From Cryobacterium glucosi (GTDB lineage: Bacteria; Actinomycetota; Actinomycetes; Actinomycetales; Microbacteriaceae): a stretch of DNA of 64,000 bases. This document shows positions 1 through 7,541 of the stretch, piece after piece (the stretch's first letter is position 1; each line of letters starts with the position of its first letter). Position numbers and translations under genes: made by a program. The notes below the pieces were generated by a model. It searched no databases, was not told the origin of the DNA, and saw nothing but the letters and a program-made list of their open reading frames with translations. The DNA lies in the NCBI RefSeq assembly GCF_004402235.1, contig NZ_SOFS01000015.1, positions 1 to 64,000 of the forward strand, written 5' to 3'.

Positions 1-97
1 CGGCGCAGCGGGCGGCACCGCCGGCGCCGGCGCCGCGGAAGCCGCCGCGACCGGGGTCCGCACCGCGGGCGGGCCGGACGCGCCCGGAACACCGTGA
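1..97 (+). CDS. C-terminal end of an upstream gene (partial)
   Basis: A frame starting at base 2 stays open for 31 codons and ends at a TGA at 95-97. This overlaps the GTG start of the next gene in a GTGA arrangement, which suggests translational coupling. The visible tail is low-complexity (Ala, Gly, Thr, Pro) and carries no domain. In known C50-carotenoid clusters the gene before crtYe is often the phytoene desaturase crtI, so that is a reasonable guess from position only. Confidence 0.55.
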   Translation, partial: GAAGGTAGAGAAEAAATGVRTAGGPDAPGTP

Positions 98-429
98 GCG
101 TCGCCTACCTGCTGAGCCTGCTCGTCTCGCTCGGCGCCATGGTGCTGCTCGACCGCAGGTTCCGGCTGTTCTTCTGGCTCGACGGCCGCAAGGCCGCCGC
201 CGTGCTCGCCATCGGCGTGGCCTTCCTGCTGGCCTGGGACGCGGGCGGCATCACTGCGGGGATCTTCTACCGGGGCGAGACGGACCTGATGACCGGCATC
301 CAGCTCGCGCCGGAGCTCCCGCTCGAGGAGCTCTTCTTCCTCACCTTCCTCTGCTACCTGACCATGAACGCCGTGCGCGGGGCCGAGCTGCTTCTCGAAC
401 GCGGTGCACGTCGAAAGCGGCGCACGTGA
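94..429 (+). CDS. crtYe: C50 carotenoid epsilon-cyclase subunit (CrtYe-like lycopene cyclase domain)
   Basis: A 111-residue membrane protein of the heterodimeric actinobacterial lycopene/C50-carotenoid cyclase family. Its partner subunit is the next gene. Together they should cyclise the ends of the C50 chain made by CrtEb (decaprenoxanthin-type pigments). About three hydrophobic segments are visible, and the family-typical acidic motif PLEELFFLTF lies near residues 75-84. The GTG start overlaps the stop of the preceding gene. The stop in turn overlaps the GTG of the next gene by 4 bases, so the three crt genes are coupled. Whether the rings are epsilon, beta or gamma cannot be told from sequence. 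Confidence 0.85.
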   Translation: MSVAYLLSLLVSLGAMVLLDRRFRLFFWLDGRKAAAVLAIGVAFLLAWDAGGITAGIFYRGETDLMTGIQLAPELPLEELFFLTFLCYLTMNAVRGAELLLERGARRKRRT

Positions 430-938
430 CCTACCTGCTGCTCGACCTCGTCTTCGTCGTCGCTGCGGCCCTCGCAGCGGTCGTTGCCGGACTGCGGCGA
501 CGTCCTTCCCGGCGCAGGGTCGCGGCGATCGGGTGCGCATTGCTCGCTGTGCTCGTGCTGAGCGCGATCTTCGACAACGTGATGATCGGCGTCGGGCTCG
601 TCGCCTATGACCCCGCCCACACCTCTGGCCTCCGCCTCGGCCTGGCCCCGGTCGAGGATTTCGCCTACCCGCTCGCCACCGCCCTCCTGCTGCCCGCACT
701 CTGGACGCTCCTGCCGGGGCGCCGGGCTCCGGGCGGACGGGCCGCCCCGGTCAGCCCCGGGTCGGTCGACAGGTCGGTCGACAGGTCGGTCGACAGGTCG
801 GTCGACAGGTCGGTCGACGGGACCGGAACCGTGGGAGAATCCAGTCAGGGAAGAGATCAGGGGCGGGATCACGGTCCCGCACAGGATCACGACAACAGCG
901 CCAGCAGCCGATCGGCCACGCGCGGGGGGAACCGATGA
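426..938 (+). CDS. crtYf: C50 carotenoid epsilon-cyclase subunit (CrtYf-like) with repeat tail
   Basis: This is the second cyclase subunit, 170 residues. The first 105 or so form the membrane domain, with the motif PVEDFAYPL near residues 75-83 matching the PxE(D/E) motif of the partner. After about residue 110 the protein becomes a hydrophilic tail holding a tetrapeptide SVDR/DRSV repeated about five times, then a Gln/Asp/Gly/Arg-rich stretch. Such a tail is not needed for the cyclase fold and is probably recent. Start and stop overlap both neighbours (4 bases each), so it belongs to the crtYe-crtYf-crtEb operon. Confidence 0.85.
   Translation: MTYLLLDLVFVVAAALAAVVAGLRRRPSRRRVAAIGCALLAVLVLSAIFDNVMIGVGLVAYDPAHTSGLRLGLAPVEDFAYPLATALLLPALWTLLPGRRAPGGRAAPVSPGSVDRSVDRSVDRSVDRSVDGTGTVGESSQGRDQGRDHGPAQDHDNSASSRSATRGGNR
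761..818 (+). repeat. Tandem 12-bp repeat inside crtYf
   Basis: The decamer GTCGGTCGAC occurs five times at a 12-base period, at 761, 773, 785, 797 and 809, separated by AG. Each copy is self-complementary around the TCGA core. The period is a multiple of three, so copy-number change would lengthen or shorten the CrtYf tail without a frameshift. Confidence 0.95.
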
Positions 939-1828
939 GCAGCATCCGTACGACGACACTCTGGAAGACGCGGCAGGTGCTGCTGTCCTCCCGGCCCCTG
1001 AGCTGGATCAACACGGCCTACCCGTTCGCGGCCGCCTACATCGTGACGACCGGGCGCGTCGACGCGCTCCTCGTGGTCGGCACGCTCTTCTTCCTGATCC
1101 CGTACAACCTGCTGATGTACGGCATCAACGACGTGTTCGACTACGAGTCCGACCTGCGCAACCCGCGGAAGGGCGGCGTCGAAGGCGCGATGCTCGACCC
1201 TGCCCTGCACCGCACGGTGCTGGTGTCCGGGATCGTGACGGCGGTGCCCGTGCTCGGCGCGATGCTCGTGCTGGCCGGCACAGGGCATCCGGTGTCGTGG
1301 GTCGTGCTCGCGGTGAGCCTCTTCGCCGTTGCCGCGTACTCGGTGCCCGGGCTGCGGTTCAAGGAGCGCCCTGTCGTCGACTCCGTGACGTCGAGCACGC
1401 ACTTCGTCAGCCCGGCGGTCTACGGGCTCGCGGTCGCCGGGGCGCAGTGGACACCGGGCCTGGTGGCCCTGCTCGCCGCGTTCTTCCTCTGGGGTATGGC
1501 CAGCCACGCCTTCGGGGCCGTGCAGGACGTCGTGCCCGACCGGGAGGGCGGGATCGCCTCGATTGCGACCGCGCTCGGCGCCGGCCGGACGGTGCGGCTC
1601 GCGATCGGCTGCTGGGCTGCTGCCGGGCTGCTGATGCTCGCGACCGGGTGGCCCGGCCTTCTCGCCGCCGTGCTCGCGGTTCCGTACATTGTGGCCGCGT
1701 GGCCGTTCCGGTCGGTGAGCGACGCGCGCGCCGAGACCGCCAATGCCGGCTGGAAGCGCTTCCTCTGGCTGAACTTCGTGTCCGGGTTCTGCGTGACCAT
1801 GCTGTTGATCGTGTCCTCGCTGTTCTGA
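935..1828 (+). CDS. crtEb: Lycopene elongase / UbiA-type prenyltransferase (CrtEb-like)
   Basis: A 297-residue polytopic membrane protein of the UbiA prenyltransferase superfamily. In C50 carotenoid pathways CrtEb adds two C5 units (from dimethylallyl diphosphate) to lycopene, giving flavuxanthin-type products that CrtYe/Yf cyclise. The two Asp-rich metal/diphosphate motifs of UbiA enzymes are visible: NDVFDYESD near residues 65-73 and DVVPDREGG near 198-206. Around eight hydrophobic helices follow the usual spacing. The ATG overlaps the crtYf stop by 4 bases. It is probably the last gene of this operon, because a 70-base gap follows. Confidence 0.88.
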   Translation: MSSIRTTTLWKTRQVLLSSRPLSWINTAYPFAAAYIVTTGRVDALLVVGTLFFLIPYNLLMYGINDVFDYESDLRNPRKGGVEGAMLDPALHRTVLVSGIVTAVPVLGAMLVLAGTGHPVSWVVLAVSLFAVAAYSVPGLRFKERPVVDSVTSSTHFVSPAVYGLAVAGAQWTPGLVALLAAFFLWGMASHAFGAVQDVVPDREGGIASIATALGAGRTVRLAIGCWAAAGLLMLATGWPGLLAAVLAVPYIVAAWPFRSVSDARAETANAGWKRFLWLNFVSGFCVTMLLIVSSLF

Positions 1829-1898
1829 GGCGGGTGCCGACGCGCGGATGCGGCGAGGCCGGCATCCGCACGCCCGCGCCTGGTCGTAGAGTCGAGGG

Positions 1899-2306
1899 AT
1901 GGACCCCCTGACGACGGCACGCGTGGACAGCTGGGCGTGGGCCGTGCGGATGTTCAAGACCCGGTCGCTCGCGACGGCCGCGTGCCGGGCCGGTCACGTC
2001 AAGGTGAACGGCGAACGGGCGAAGTCGGCTCAGCCGGTTCACATCGGCGACGAGGTCCGGGTGCGGTCGAGCGGTTTCGACCGGGTGCTCGTGGTCTCGA
2101 AGATCGTGAACAAGCGCGTCGGCGCACTCGTCGCCGCCGAGTGCTTCGTGGACAAGACCCCGCCGCCCCCGCCGCGGGAGGAGGTCGCGCTCGTGCCCAT
2201 GCGGGACCGCGGCGCCGGGCGTCCGACCAAGCGGGAACGCCGCGACATCGACAAGCTGCGCGCCACGGAGCGGCAGGGCCCCGAGGACTGGCCGGAGAAC
2301 GACTGA
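1899..2306 (+). CDS. S4-domain RNA-binding protein (Hsp15-like)
   Basis: A 135-residue basic protein. Residues about 8-70 form an S4 RNA-binding fold (VDSWAWAVRMFKTRSLAT..., then ACRAGHVKVNGERAKSA), as in Hsp15/RqcH-associated and ribosome-rescue S4 proteins. A highly charged C-terminal tail (RPTKRERRDIDKLRATE) could add RNA or ribosome contact. It stands alone between the crt operon and convergent minus-strand genes. The role in heat shock or ribosome recycling is family inference only. Confidence 0.8.
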   Translation: MDPLTTARVDSWAWAVRMFKTRSLATAACRAGHVKVNGERAKSAQPVHIGDEVRVRSSGFDRVLVVSKIVNKRVGALVAAECFVDKTPPPPPREEVALVPMRDRGAGRPTKRERRDIDKLRATERQGPEDWPEND

Positions 2307-2341
2307 GGCTCCCCCGGCATCCGCTCGCCCCGTCGAATCCG

Positions 2342-3784
2342 TCAGGGGGCGAGGTCGGGAAGGGTGTGGATTCCGAAGTGCTCGCGCAGGGCGAGCGCGG
2401 CGGCGAAGCATCCGTTCATGCCGTGCACGGCGGGACCTGGCGGCGTCGACGCCGAGCAGAGGTAGAGCCCGGGAACGGGCGTGCGCCAGGGGTGGGTGGA
2501 CACCACCGGTCGCTTGACGAGCTGGCGCAGGGAGACGGCCCCGCCGAGGATGTCGCCGCCGATGAGGTTCGGATTCCCTGCGGCGAGCTCTGCGGGCGTG
2601 TGGCTCGCGGCGGCGAGGATCGTGTCGCGGAATCCGGGCGCGTAGCGTTCGATCGCGCGCACGATCGCGAGGGCCGGGTCGCCGTTCCAGCCGGCCGGAA
2701 CGTGGGTGTACGCCCAGAGCACGGCCTTCCCTGCCGGCGCCCGCCTCGCGTCGAGCACACTCGGCTGGGCGAGCAGCACGAACGGATGCCGCGGCGAGCG
2801 TCCCCCGGACACCAGCCGTTCGGCACGTTCGACCTCGACCCGGCTGCCGCTGAGGTGCACGGTCGGCGCGAGGGCGAGCCGGGGGTTCGTCCAGGGCACC
2901 GGGCCGGACAGCGCGAAGTCGACCTTGGCGACCCCGTTGCCGTAGCGGTACCGGCGGAGCGCACGCCGGTAGCCGTCGGGAAGCGCCGGGCCCGCGAAAC
3001 GGTCGAGGAAGACCGCCGAGGTGTCGAGCAGGGTCACCCTGGCCGGGTCGAGGTCGCCGGGCCCGCGCACCTCGGTGTTCAGCCGCAGCGTGCCGCCGTG
3101 GGCGAGCAGGTCGGCGACGAGAGCGTCGGCGATCGCCTGCGCTCCGCCGACGGGGTAGCCCCAGCCCTCGGCGTGCGCCTCCGCCGCGAGGAGCAGCCCG
3201 GCCCCAGCCTGCGCGAGTGCGGGCTGGCGGCCGGGAGCGTGTGCGGCCACGCCGGAGAGGAGGGCCGGCGCGGCCGGGCCGTGGAACAGCATCCGCCCGG
3301 CGGGGGTGCCGAGGGCGAGCACGCGGAGGCCGTAGTCGAGGGCGGCGCGCGGGTCATCCGGCCAGCGCAGCAGTTGGTGGCCGGTGAAGGAGACGAGGCC
3401 GTCGATCCGGTCGACGAGGGGCCTGAGCAGCCGGGTCCAGGCCGGGCCGTCGCGGCCGAGCTCCGCGGCGGTGCGGTCGAGGTCGCGGTAGGCGATGGCG
3501 GTGCGGTGCGCATCGAGCGGATGCGCATAGGACACCTCGGGGATCACGAACGGCACCCGCTCGCTGAGCCCGAAGGCGCGGAAGAACGGGGAGGCGAGCG
3601 CTGCGGGGTGCACCGCGGAGCCGAGGTCATGCCGGAAGCCGGGCAGGGTGAGCTCGCTCGTGCGGAGTCCGCCGCCTGCCGTTTCGGCGCGCTCACTGAC
3701 GGTCACGGACAAGCCGGCCCGCGCGCAGACGACCGCGGCGGCGAGACCGTTCGGCCCGGCCCCGACCACGTTCACGTCAGGCAC
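2342..3784 (-). CDS. Phytoene desaturase/dehydrogenase-like FAD-dependent oxidoreductase
   Basis: A flavoprotein of the CrtI/amine-oxidase-like NAD(P)/FAD family, about 480 residues. The Rossmann dinucleotide site VGAGPNGLAAAV lies at the N-terminus. The C-terminus has the family-type cofactor motif CSASTPPGPAVHGMNG, where the product domain closes over FAD. The GTG at 3784 is chosen because it sits just before the beta strand of the FAD site and overlaps the preceding gene's stop. A GTG at 3793 is equally possible, and longer starts add only Arg/Pro-rich residues. The proximity to crt genes hints at carotenoid or lipid oxidation, but it lies on the opposite strand and the substrate is unknown. 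Confidence 0.8.
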   Translation of the reverse strand: MPDVNVVGAGPNGLAAAVVCARAGLSVTVSERAETAGGGLRTSELTLPGFRHDLGSAVHPAALASPFFRAFGLSERVPFVIPEVSYAHPLDAHRTAIAYRDLDRTAAELGRDGPAWTRLLRPLVDRIDGLVSFTGHQLLRWPDDPRAALDYGLRVLALGTPAGRMLFHGPAAPALLSGVAAHAPGRQPALAQAGAGLLLAAEAHAEGWGYPVGGAQAIADALVADLLAHGGTLRLNTEVRGPGDLDPARVTLLDTSAVFLDRFAGPALPDGYRRALRRYRYGNGVAKVDFALSGPVPWTNPRLALAPTVHLSGSRVEVERAERLVSGGRSPRHPFVLLAQPSVLDARRAPAGKAVLWAYTHVPAGWNGDPALAIVRAIERYAPGFRDTILAAASHTPAELAAGNPNLIGGDILGGAVSLRQLVKRPVVSTHPWRTPVPGLYLCSASTPPGPAVHGMNGCFAAALALREHFGIHTLPDLAP

Positions 3785-5243
3785 GGGGGCCACCCGGGAG
3801 CGCGACCGGGCGCACGTAGGAACCGGCCGGGGTGCGCACCCACCAGTCCCGGGTGGCGGTCCGCTCGGCGCGCGTCGCAAACCGATAGCGGAACAGCCGC
3901 GCGCGCACGAAGCGGGGCGGAGCGTCGGGGAACGGGTTGACCCGCAGCATCCGCAGGGTCGGCCGGTCGCCCTCGAGCAAGCGCACCAGGAACATCTCGA
4001 ACCACCGGGTGTCGCGCACGCCGAGGGCGAGGAACCACATCAGCCAGTCGAGCCGCAGGTGATACGGGGCGAACTGGCGGGGCAGGCGGGCGGGGTCCCC
4101 CGGTTTGCCGTGGAATTCGTAGGCGCGCCAGGCCGTCTCGTCGCCGGGGTCTTCGGCGGAACTGCCCTCGACGACGATCTCATAGCGCTCCTTCGTCACG
4201 GTGCCGAATGCCCCGTAGGCGTTCACGAGGTGATACCGGTTGAAGCTCGCGTTCATCAGCTGCCTGCGCGCGACCAGGTTGCGGGCCGGCCAGAAGCTCA
4301 GCACCACGAGCAGGAGGGTGACCGCGAGCACGAGCACGACGAACCACGGCGGGGAGGCGGGGAGGGCTGTCGAGGGCTCGCCTGCGGCGCCGGGGAGGAA
4401 CGGGAAGACCGTCCGGAATGCGCGGTCGTCGACCGCGGCGAAGACGAGCACGATCGTGATCCAGTTCAGCCAGGCGAAGTTTCCGGTGACCACGAGCCAC
4501 AGCTGGGTCAAGGCGAGCACGGCGGCGGCGACGGATGCGACGGGCTGGGGTGCGAAGAGGAAGAACGGCACCACGAGTTGCGCGACATGATTGCCGAGCA
4601 CCTCGCCGCGGTGGAACCAGGCCGGCAGCCGGTGCACGAAGGAGCTCACGGGATTCGGCATCGGCTGCGTCTCGTGATGGTAGAACATCGCGGTCAGGTC
4701 CCGCCATTCCGGGCCGCCGCGCATCTTGATCATTCCGGCGCCGAATTCCAGCCGGAAGACCAGCCAGCGCACGAAGACAATGATCGTAAGCGGCGGGGCC
4801 ACCTCGTTCGACCCGAGGAAGGCGACGACGAACCCGGCCTCGAGCAGCAGGCTCTCCCAGCCGAAGGAGTAGAAGGTCTGCCCCACGTTGACGATCGACA
4901 GGTACCCGGCCCAGAGCAGCAGGAAGGCGAGCATCGGAAGCCAGGGCGGGCCGAGTTGCGGCAGGCCGGCGACGAGGGTTGCGGCCAGCAGGACGCCGCC
5001 CCAGGCCAGCACCCGCAGCATCCGGTCGGAGTAACGCCAGTGGAAGAGGCTCGGCGCGTCGCGAAACCGCACGCGGGACACCCAGTCGCGCACCGGCAGC
5101 AGGCCGTGATCCCCGAGCAGCGCCGGGAACTGGTTGGCGGTGGACAGGAACGCCACGAGGAAGATCGCGGCTACTCCGCGCTGCAGGACCTGCCGCGCTA
5201 TCGAGTAGTCGCCGGCCTCGAAGAAGGCACCGAGGAGATCCAT
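3777..5243 (-). CDS. Lipase maturation factor family membrane protein
   Basis: A 488-residue protein matching the lipase maturation factor (LMF1/LMF2-like) family. It has about seven hydrophobic segments in the first 320 residues, then a soluble C-terminal domain. Family-like stretches include FYSFGWESLLLEAGF near residue 125, FRLEFGAGMIKMRG near 160 and FHGKPGDPARLPRQFAPYHLRLDW near 385-410. In animals LMF proteins help lipases fold in the ER; the bacterial role is not established. Its stop overlaps the start of the downstream flavoprotein, so the two are likely co-transcribed. Confidence 0.82.
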   Translation of the reverse strand: MDLLGAFFEAGDYSIARQVLQRGVAAIFLVAFLSTANQFPALLGDHGLLPVRDWVSRVRFRDAPSLFHWRYSDRMLRVLAWGGVLLAATLVAGLPQLGPPWLPMLAFLLLWAGYLSIVNVGQTFYSFGWESLLLEAGFVVAFLGSNEVAPPLTIIVFVRWLVFRLEFGAGMIKMRGGPEWRDLTAMFYHHETQPMPNPVSSFVHRLPAWFHRGEVLGNHVAQLVVPFFLFAPQPVASVAAAVLALTQLWLVVTGNFAWLNWITIVLVFAAVDDRAFRTVFPFLPGAAGEPSTALPASPPWFVVLVLAVTLLLVVLSFWPARNLVARRQLMNASFNRYHLVNAYGAFGTVTKERYEIVVEGSSAEDPGDETAWRAYEFHGKPGDPARLPRQFAPYHLRLDWLMWFLALGVRDTRWFEMFLVRLLEGDRPTLRMLRVNPFPDAPPRFVRARLFRYRFATRAERTATRDWWVRTPAGSYVRPVALPGGPRA

Positions 5244-5299
5244 CGTGCAGCCACCCTAGCCCCGCCTGGCCCGGCAGGGCAGGGTCAGGGTGGGCAGGG

Positions 5300-6136
5300 T
5301 CACGGTGCGCGGCGCAGGTGCTCGGCGGTGAGGGCGGCCATCTGCTCGTCGGAGAGCTCGTCGAGTTGCTTCGCCTCGTGCCGGTCGGTGCGGTTCCAGC
5401 GCAGGAACAGGATGATCAGCACCGGGATGTCCGCGACCTCCGCGATGAACCAGAGGAAGTCGCCGGACAGGTGCTGGTCCCAGAGCGGCGAGGGGAACCA
5501 GGCCGGGAACGACCCGACCAGGGCCGGGGCCCCGTCGAGCACCGTCTCGTTGAGGCGCAGCAGGATGCCGGGGATGGCATCCATCACGAGTTCGACGAAG
5601 GCGAGCATGAACTCTGCCGTGATGAAAAGGCTCGTGCGGACGAGGGCGTGGTCGGTGATCGGCAGCACCATCAGCAGTCCGACCAGCGGCACGAGCAGCG
5701 TCAGGCTCGCCTCCGCTGCGGGATTGCTCCGCAGCACGTAGGCGAGGGGGGTCAGGAAGACCAGGAAGGCGGCGATCGCGAAGAGCGGGGCGAAGACGGC
5801 GTTGCCGACGAGACGCACGAACCAGGACCCGAGCACGGCGTTGAACCCGCGCAGGGCCCGGCCCTGGAGCGCGGCCCGCGCCAGCTCGACGGGGCGGCCG
5901 AGGCTCAGCAGCGCCGGGACCACGAAGAGCAGGAGGGCGATCCGGGTCGTGAACGCCCAGCGCAGGTCGGGGCTCCAGGCTCCGAGGAACCCGAACGACA
6001 CCCACGCCCAGGACCCGAGCCCGAGCAGGAAGAAGCCGAGGGTCGGGAGGAGCGGCCAGGCGGTCCCCCTGCGGCCGGCGGCACGGATACCCAGGAGATA
6101 CAGCGCGGCGGCGACAAGGATGCCCGAACCCGCCAC
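5300..6136 (-). CDS. CtaG-like cytochrome c oxidase assembly membrane protein (5' end uncertain)
   Basis: A 278-residue polytopic protein of the Caa3-CtaG family, which takes part in assembly of caa3-type cytochrome oxidases in Bacillus. About seven membrane helices are visible, with HALVRTSLFITAEFMLAF and the C-terminal DLWFIAEVADIP-like region. The only in-frame ATG/GTG/TTG is the GTG at 6136. The same frame is open further upstream and encodes PSFLDFLGTARFDP, the FDP-containing leader expected just before helix 1. A well-placed ATG at 6231 with a GGGGGAG ribosome site lies in a different frame. A one-base frame difference between about 6231 and 6185, real or a sequencing error, would join them. 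The gene may therefore truly start at 6231. Confidence 0.78.
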   Translation of the reverse strand: MAGSGILVAAALYLLGIRAAGRRGTAWPLLPTLGFFLLGLGSWAWVSFGFLGAWSPDLRWAFTTRIALLLFVVPALLSLGRPVELARAALQGRALRGFNAVLGSWFVRLVGNAVFAPLFAIAAFLVFLTPLAYVLRSNPAAEASLTLLVPLVGLLMVLPITDHALVRTSLFITAEFMLAFVELVMDAIPGILLRLNETVLDGAPALVGSFPAWFPSPLWDQHLSGDFLWFIAEVADIPVLIILFLRWNRTDRHEAKQLDELSDEQMAALTAEHLRRAP

Positions 6137-6281
6137 CGGATCGAACCGGGCGGTGCCGAGGAAGTCGAGGAAGGAAGGCGTGAGCGGCCGTTCTGGCTGA
6201 TGCGTGCCGGGAAGTCCGGCGCCCGTCCCATTATGCGTCTCCCCCGCAGGAATGTGCTCCGCGAGTGGTTGACGTGGGGGA

Positions 6282-6315
6282 CTAAACCGGTATAGGTTTG
6301 CCTAAACCGGTTCAG
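6282..6315 (+). promoter_or_regulatory. Two tandem LacI-type operators upstream of the LacI gene
   Basis: Two 14-bp near-palindromes, CTAAACCGGTATAG (6282-6295) and CTAAACCGGTTCAG (6302-6315), share the same left half and the central CCGG. They start exactly 20 bases apart, so they lie on about the same DNA face. The central CG dyad fits LacI/GalR operators. They end 35 bases before the regulator's start codon, which suggests autoregulation. The region also lies between the divergent CtaG-like and lacI-like genes. Confidence 0.75.
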
Positions 6316-6350
6316 AAGACTCGAGCAGGTGCTATCGATGAGGAGGCGCG

Positions 6351-7376
6351 ATGAGTGAGCCCAAGGTGACCATCGCTGATGTGGCCCGCGAGGCCGGCGT
6401 CAGCAAAGGCCTCGTCTCCTTCGCCCTCAACGACCGGCCCGGTGTCTCCGCCGAGAGCCGCGTCCGTATCCTCGAGATCGCCGAGCGACTCGGCTGGACC
6501 CCCTCCCTGCGAGCCAGGTCGCTGTCCACCCGGCGTTCCTTCGCGCTCGGCCTCGTGATCGCCCGCGACCCGGAGGTCCTCGGCTCCGACCCGTTCTTCC
6601 CGTCGTTCATCGCCGGCGTCGAGACCGTCCTCGCCCCGCAGGGCCTCGCCCTCGTGCTGAGCGTCGTGCCCGACGAGAAGACCGAAATGCGCACCTACCG
6701 GTCGCTCGTCTCCGACGGCCGCGTCGACGGGGTCTTCCTGAGCGACCTCCGGCACAACGACCCGCGCATCCCGCTGCTGCAGGAACTCGGCCTTCCCGCC
6801 GTCACCCTCGGCCGGCCGGACACCGAGAGCCCCTTCCCGTGCATCTCGGTCGACGACACCCCTGGCGTCGCCGAAACCGTGCGCTACCTCGTCTCCCTCG
6901 GCCACCGGCGCATCGCCCACGTCGCCGGCAGCCCTGCGCTCCTGCACGGCAGCCGCCGCCGGGCCGCCTTCGACACGGCCCTCAGGGAGGCCGGTCTCCC
7001 GGCCGGCCAGTCCATCGAGACCGACTTCTCCGTCGCAGCGGGGGCGGATGCCGCCCGCAGGCTCCTGACCCAGGACTCGCCGCCCACGGCGATCGTTTTC
7101 GCCAACGACCCGATGGCCATCGCCGGCCTCGGCGTCGCCCACGAACTCGGCCTGCGCGTACCGGACGACGTCTCGATCACGGGCTTCGACGACATCGACT
7201 TCACCCGGTACGTCTACCCGGCGCTCACCACGGTGCGCACCGCCCCGAGCGACTGGGGCCGGGCCGCCGGCCGGACCCTGCTCGACCTCATGGCGCTCGG
7301 CACGGCACCCGACGTCGATCTTCCGGCAGGCCGTCTCGTCATCCGCGGCTCCGCCGGTACCCCCCTGCGGCCCTAG
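6351..7376 (+). CDS. LacI family transcriptional regulator
   Basis: A 341-residue LacI/GalR repressor. Residues about 5-52 are the helix-turn-helix and hinge (VTIADVAREAGVSKGLVSFALNDRPGVS). Residues about 62-335 are the periplasmic-binding-protein-like effector domain, ending with GFDDIDFTRYVYPALTTV. The ATG follows GAGGAGG at good spacing. It sits directly before an ABC sugar transporter and a GH130 gene, and two candidate operators precede it. It is therefore probably a sugar-responsive repressor of itself and that transport operon. The effector is unknown; a beta-mannoside-type sugar is suggested by the GH130 neighbour. Confidence 0.92.
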   Translation: MSEPKVTIADVAREAGVSKGLVSFALNDRPGVSAESRVRILEIAERLGWTPSLRARSLSTRRSFALGLVIARDPEVLGSDPFFPSFIAGVETVLAPQGLALVLSVVPDEKTEMRTYRSLVSDGRVDGVFLSDLRHNDPRIPLLQELGLPAVTLGRPDTESPFPCISVDDTPGVAETVRYLVSLGHRRIAHVAGSPALLHGSRRRAAFDTALREAGLPAGQSIETDFSVAAGADAARRLLTQDSPPTAIVFANDPMAIAGLGVAHELGLRVPDDVSITGFDDIDFTRYVYPALTTVRTAPSDWGRAAGRTLLDLMALGTAPDVDLPAGRLVIRGSAGTPLRP

Positions 7377-7541
7377 CTGCCGCACTGTCCCCCACTCCTC
7401 ACCTCCGATCCGCCACCGAACCCTTCGCACACCGCACCGACCCCGCGTCGGCCGCGGTCCTCCCGCACGCCCTTCCCCGCGTGCCGCACCACCCGAAACA
7501 CACCCGAGGCAGAGCTGCCGCGGGGACTGAATGGAGAAACC

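Noticed and set aside
607..1911. 434-codon plus-strand frame over crtYf and crtEb
   Set aside because: Different frame of the two crt genes; Arg/Ala/Gly-rich filler, while the other frames show clear family motifs.
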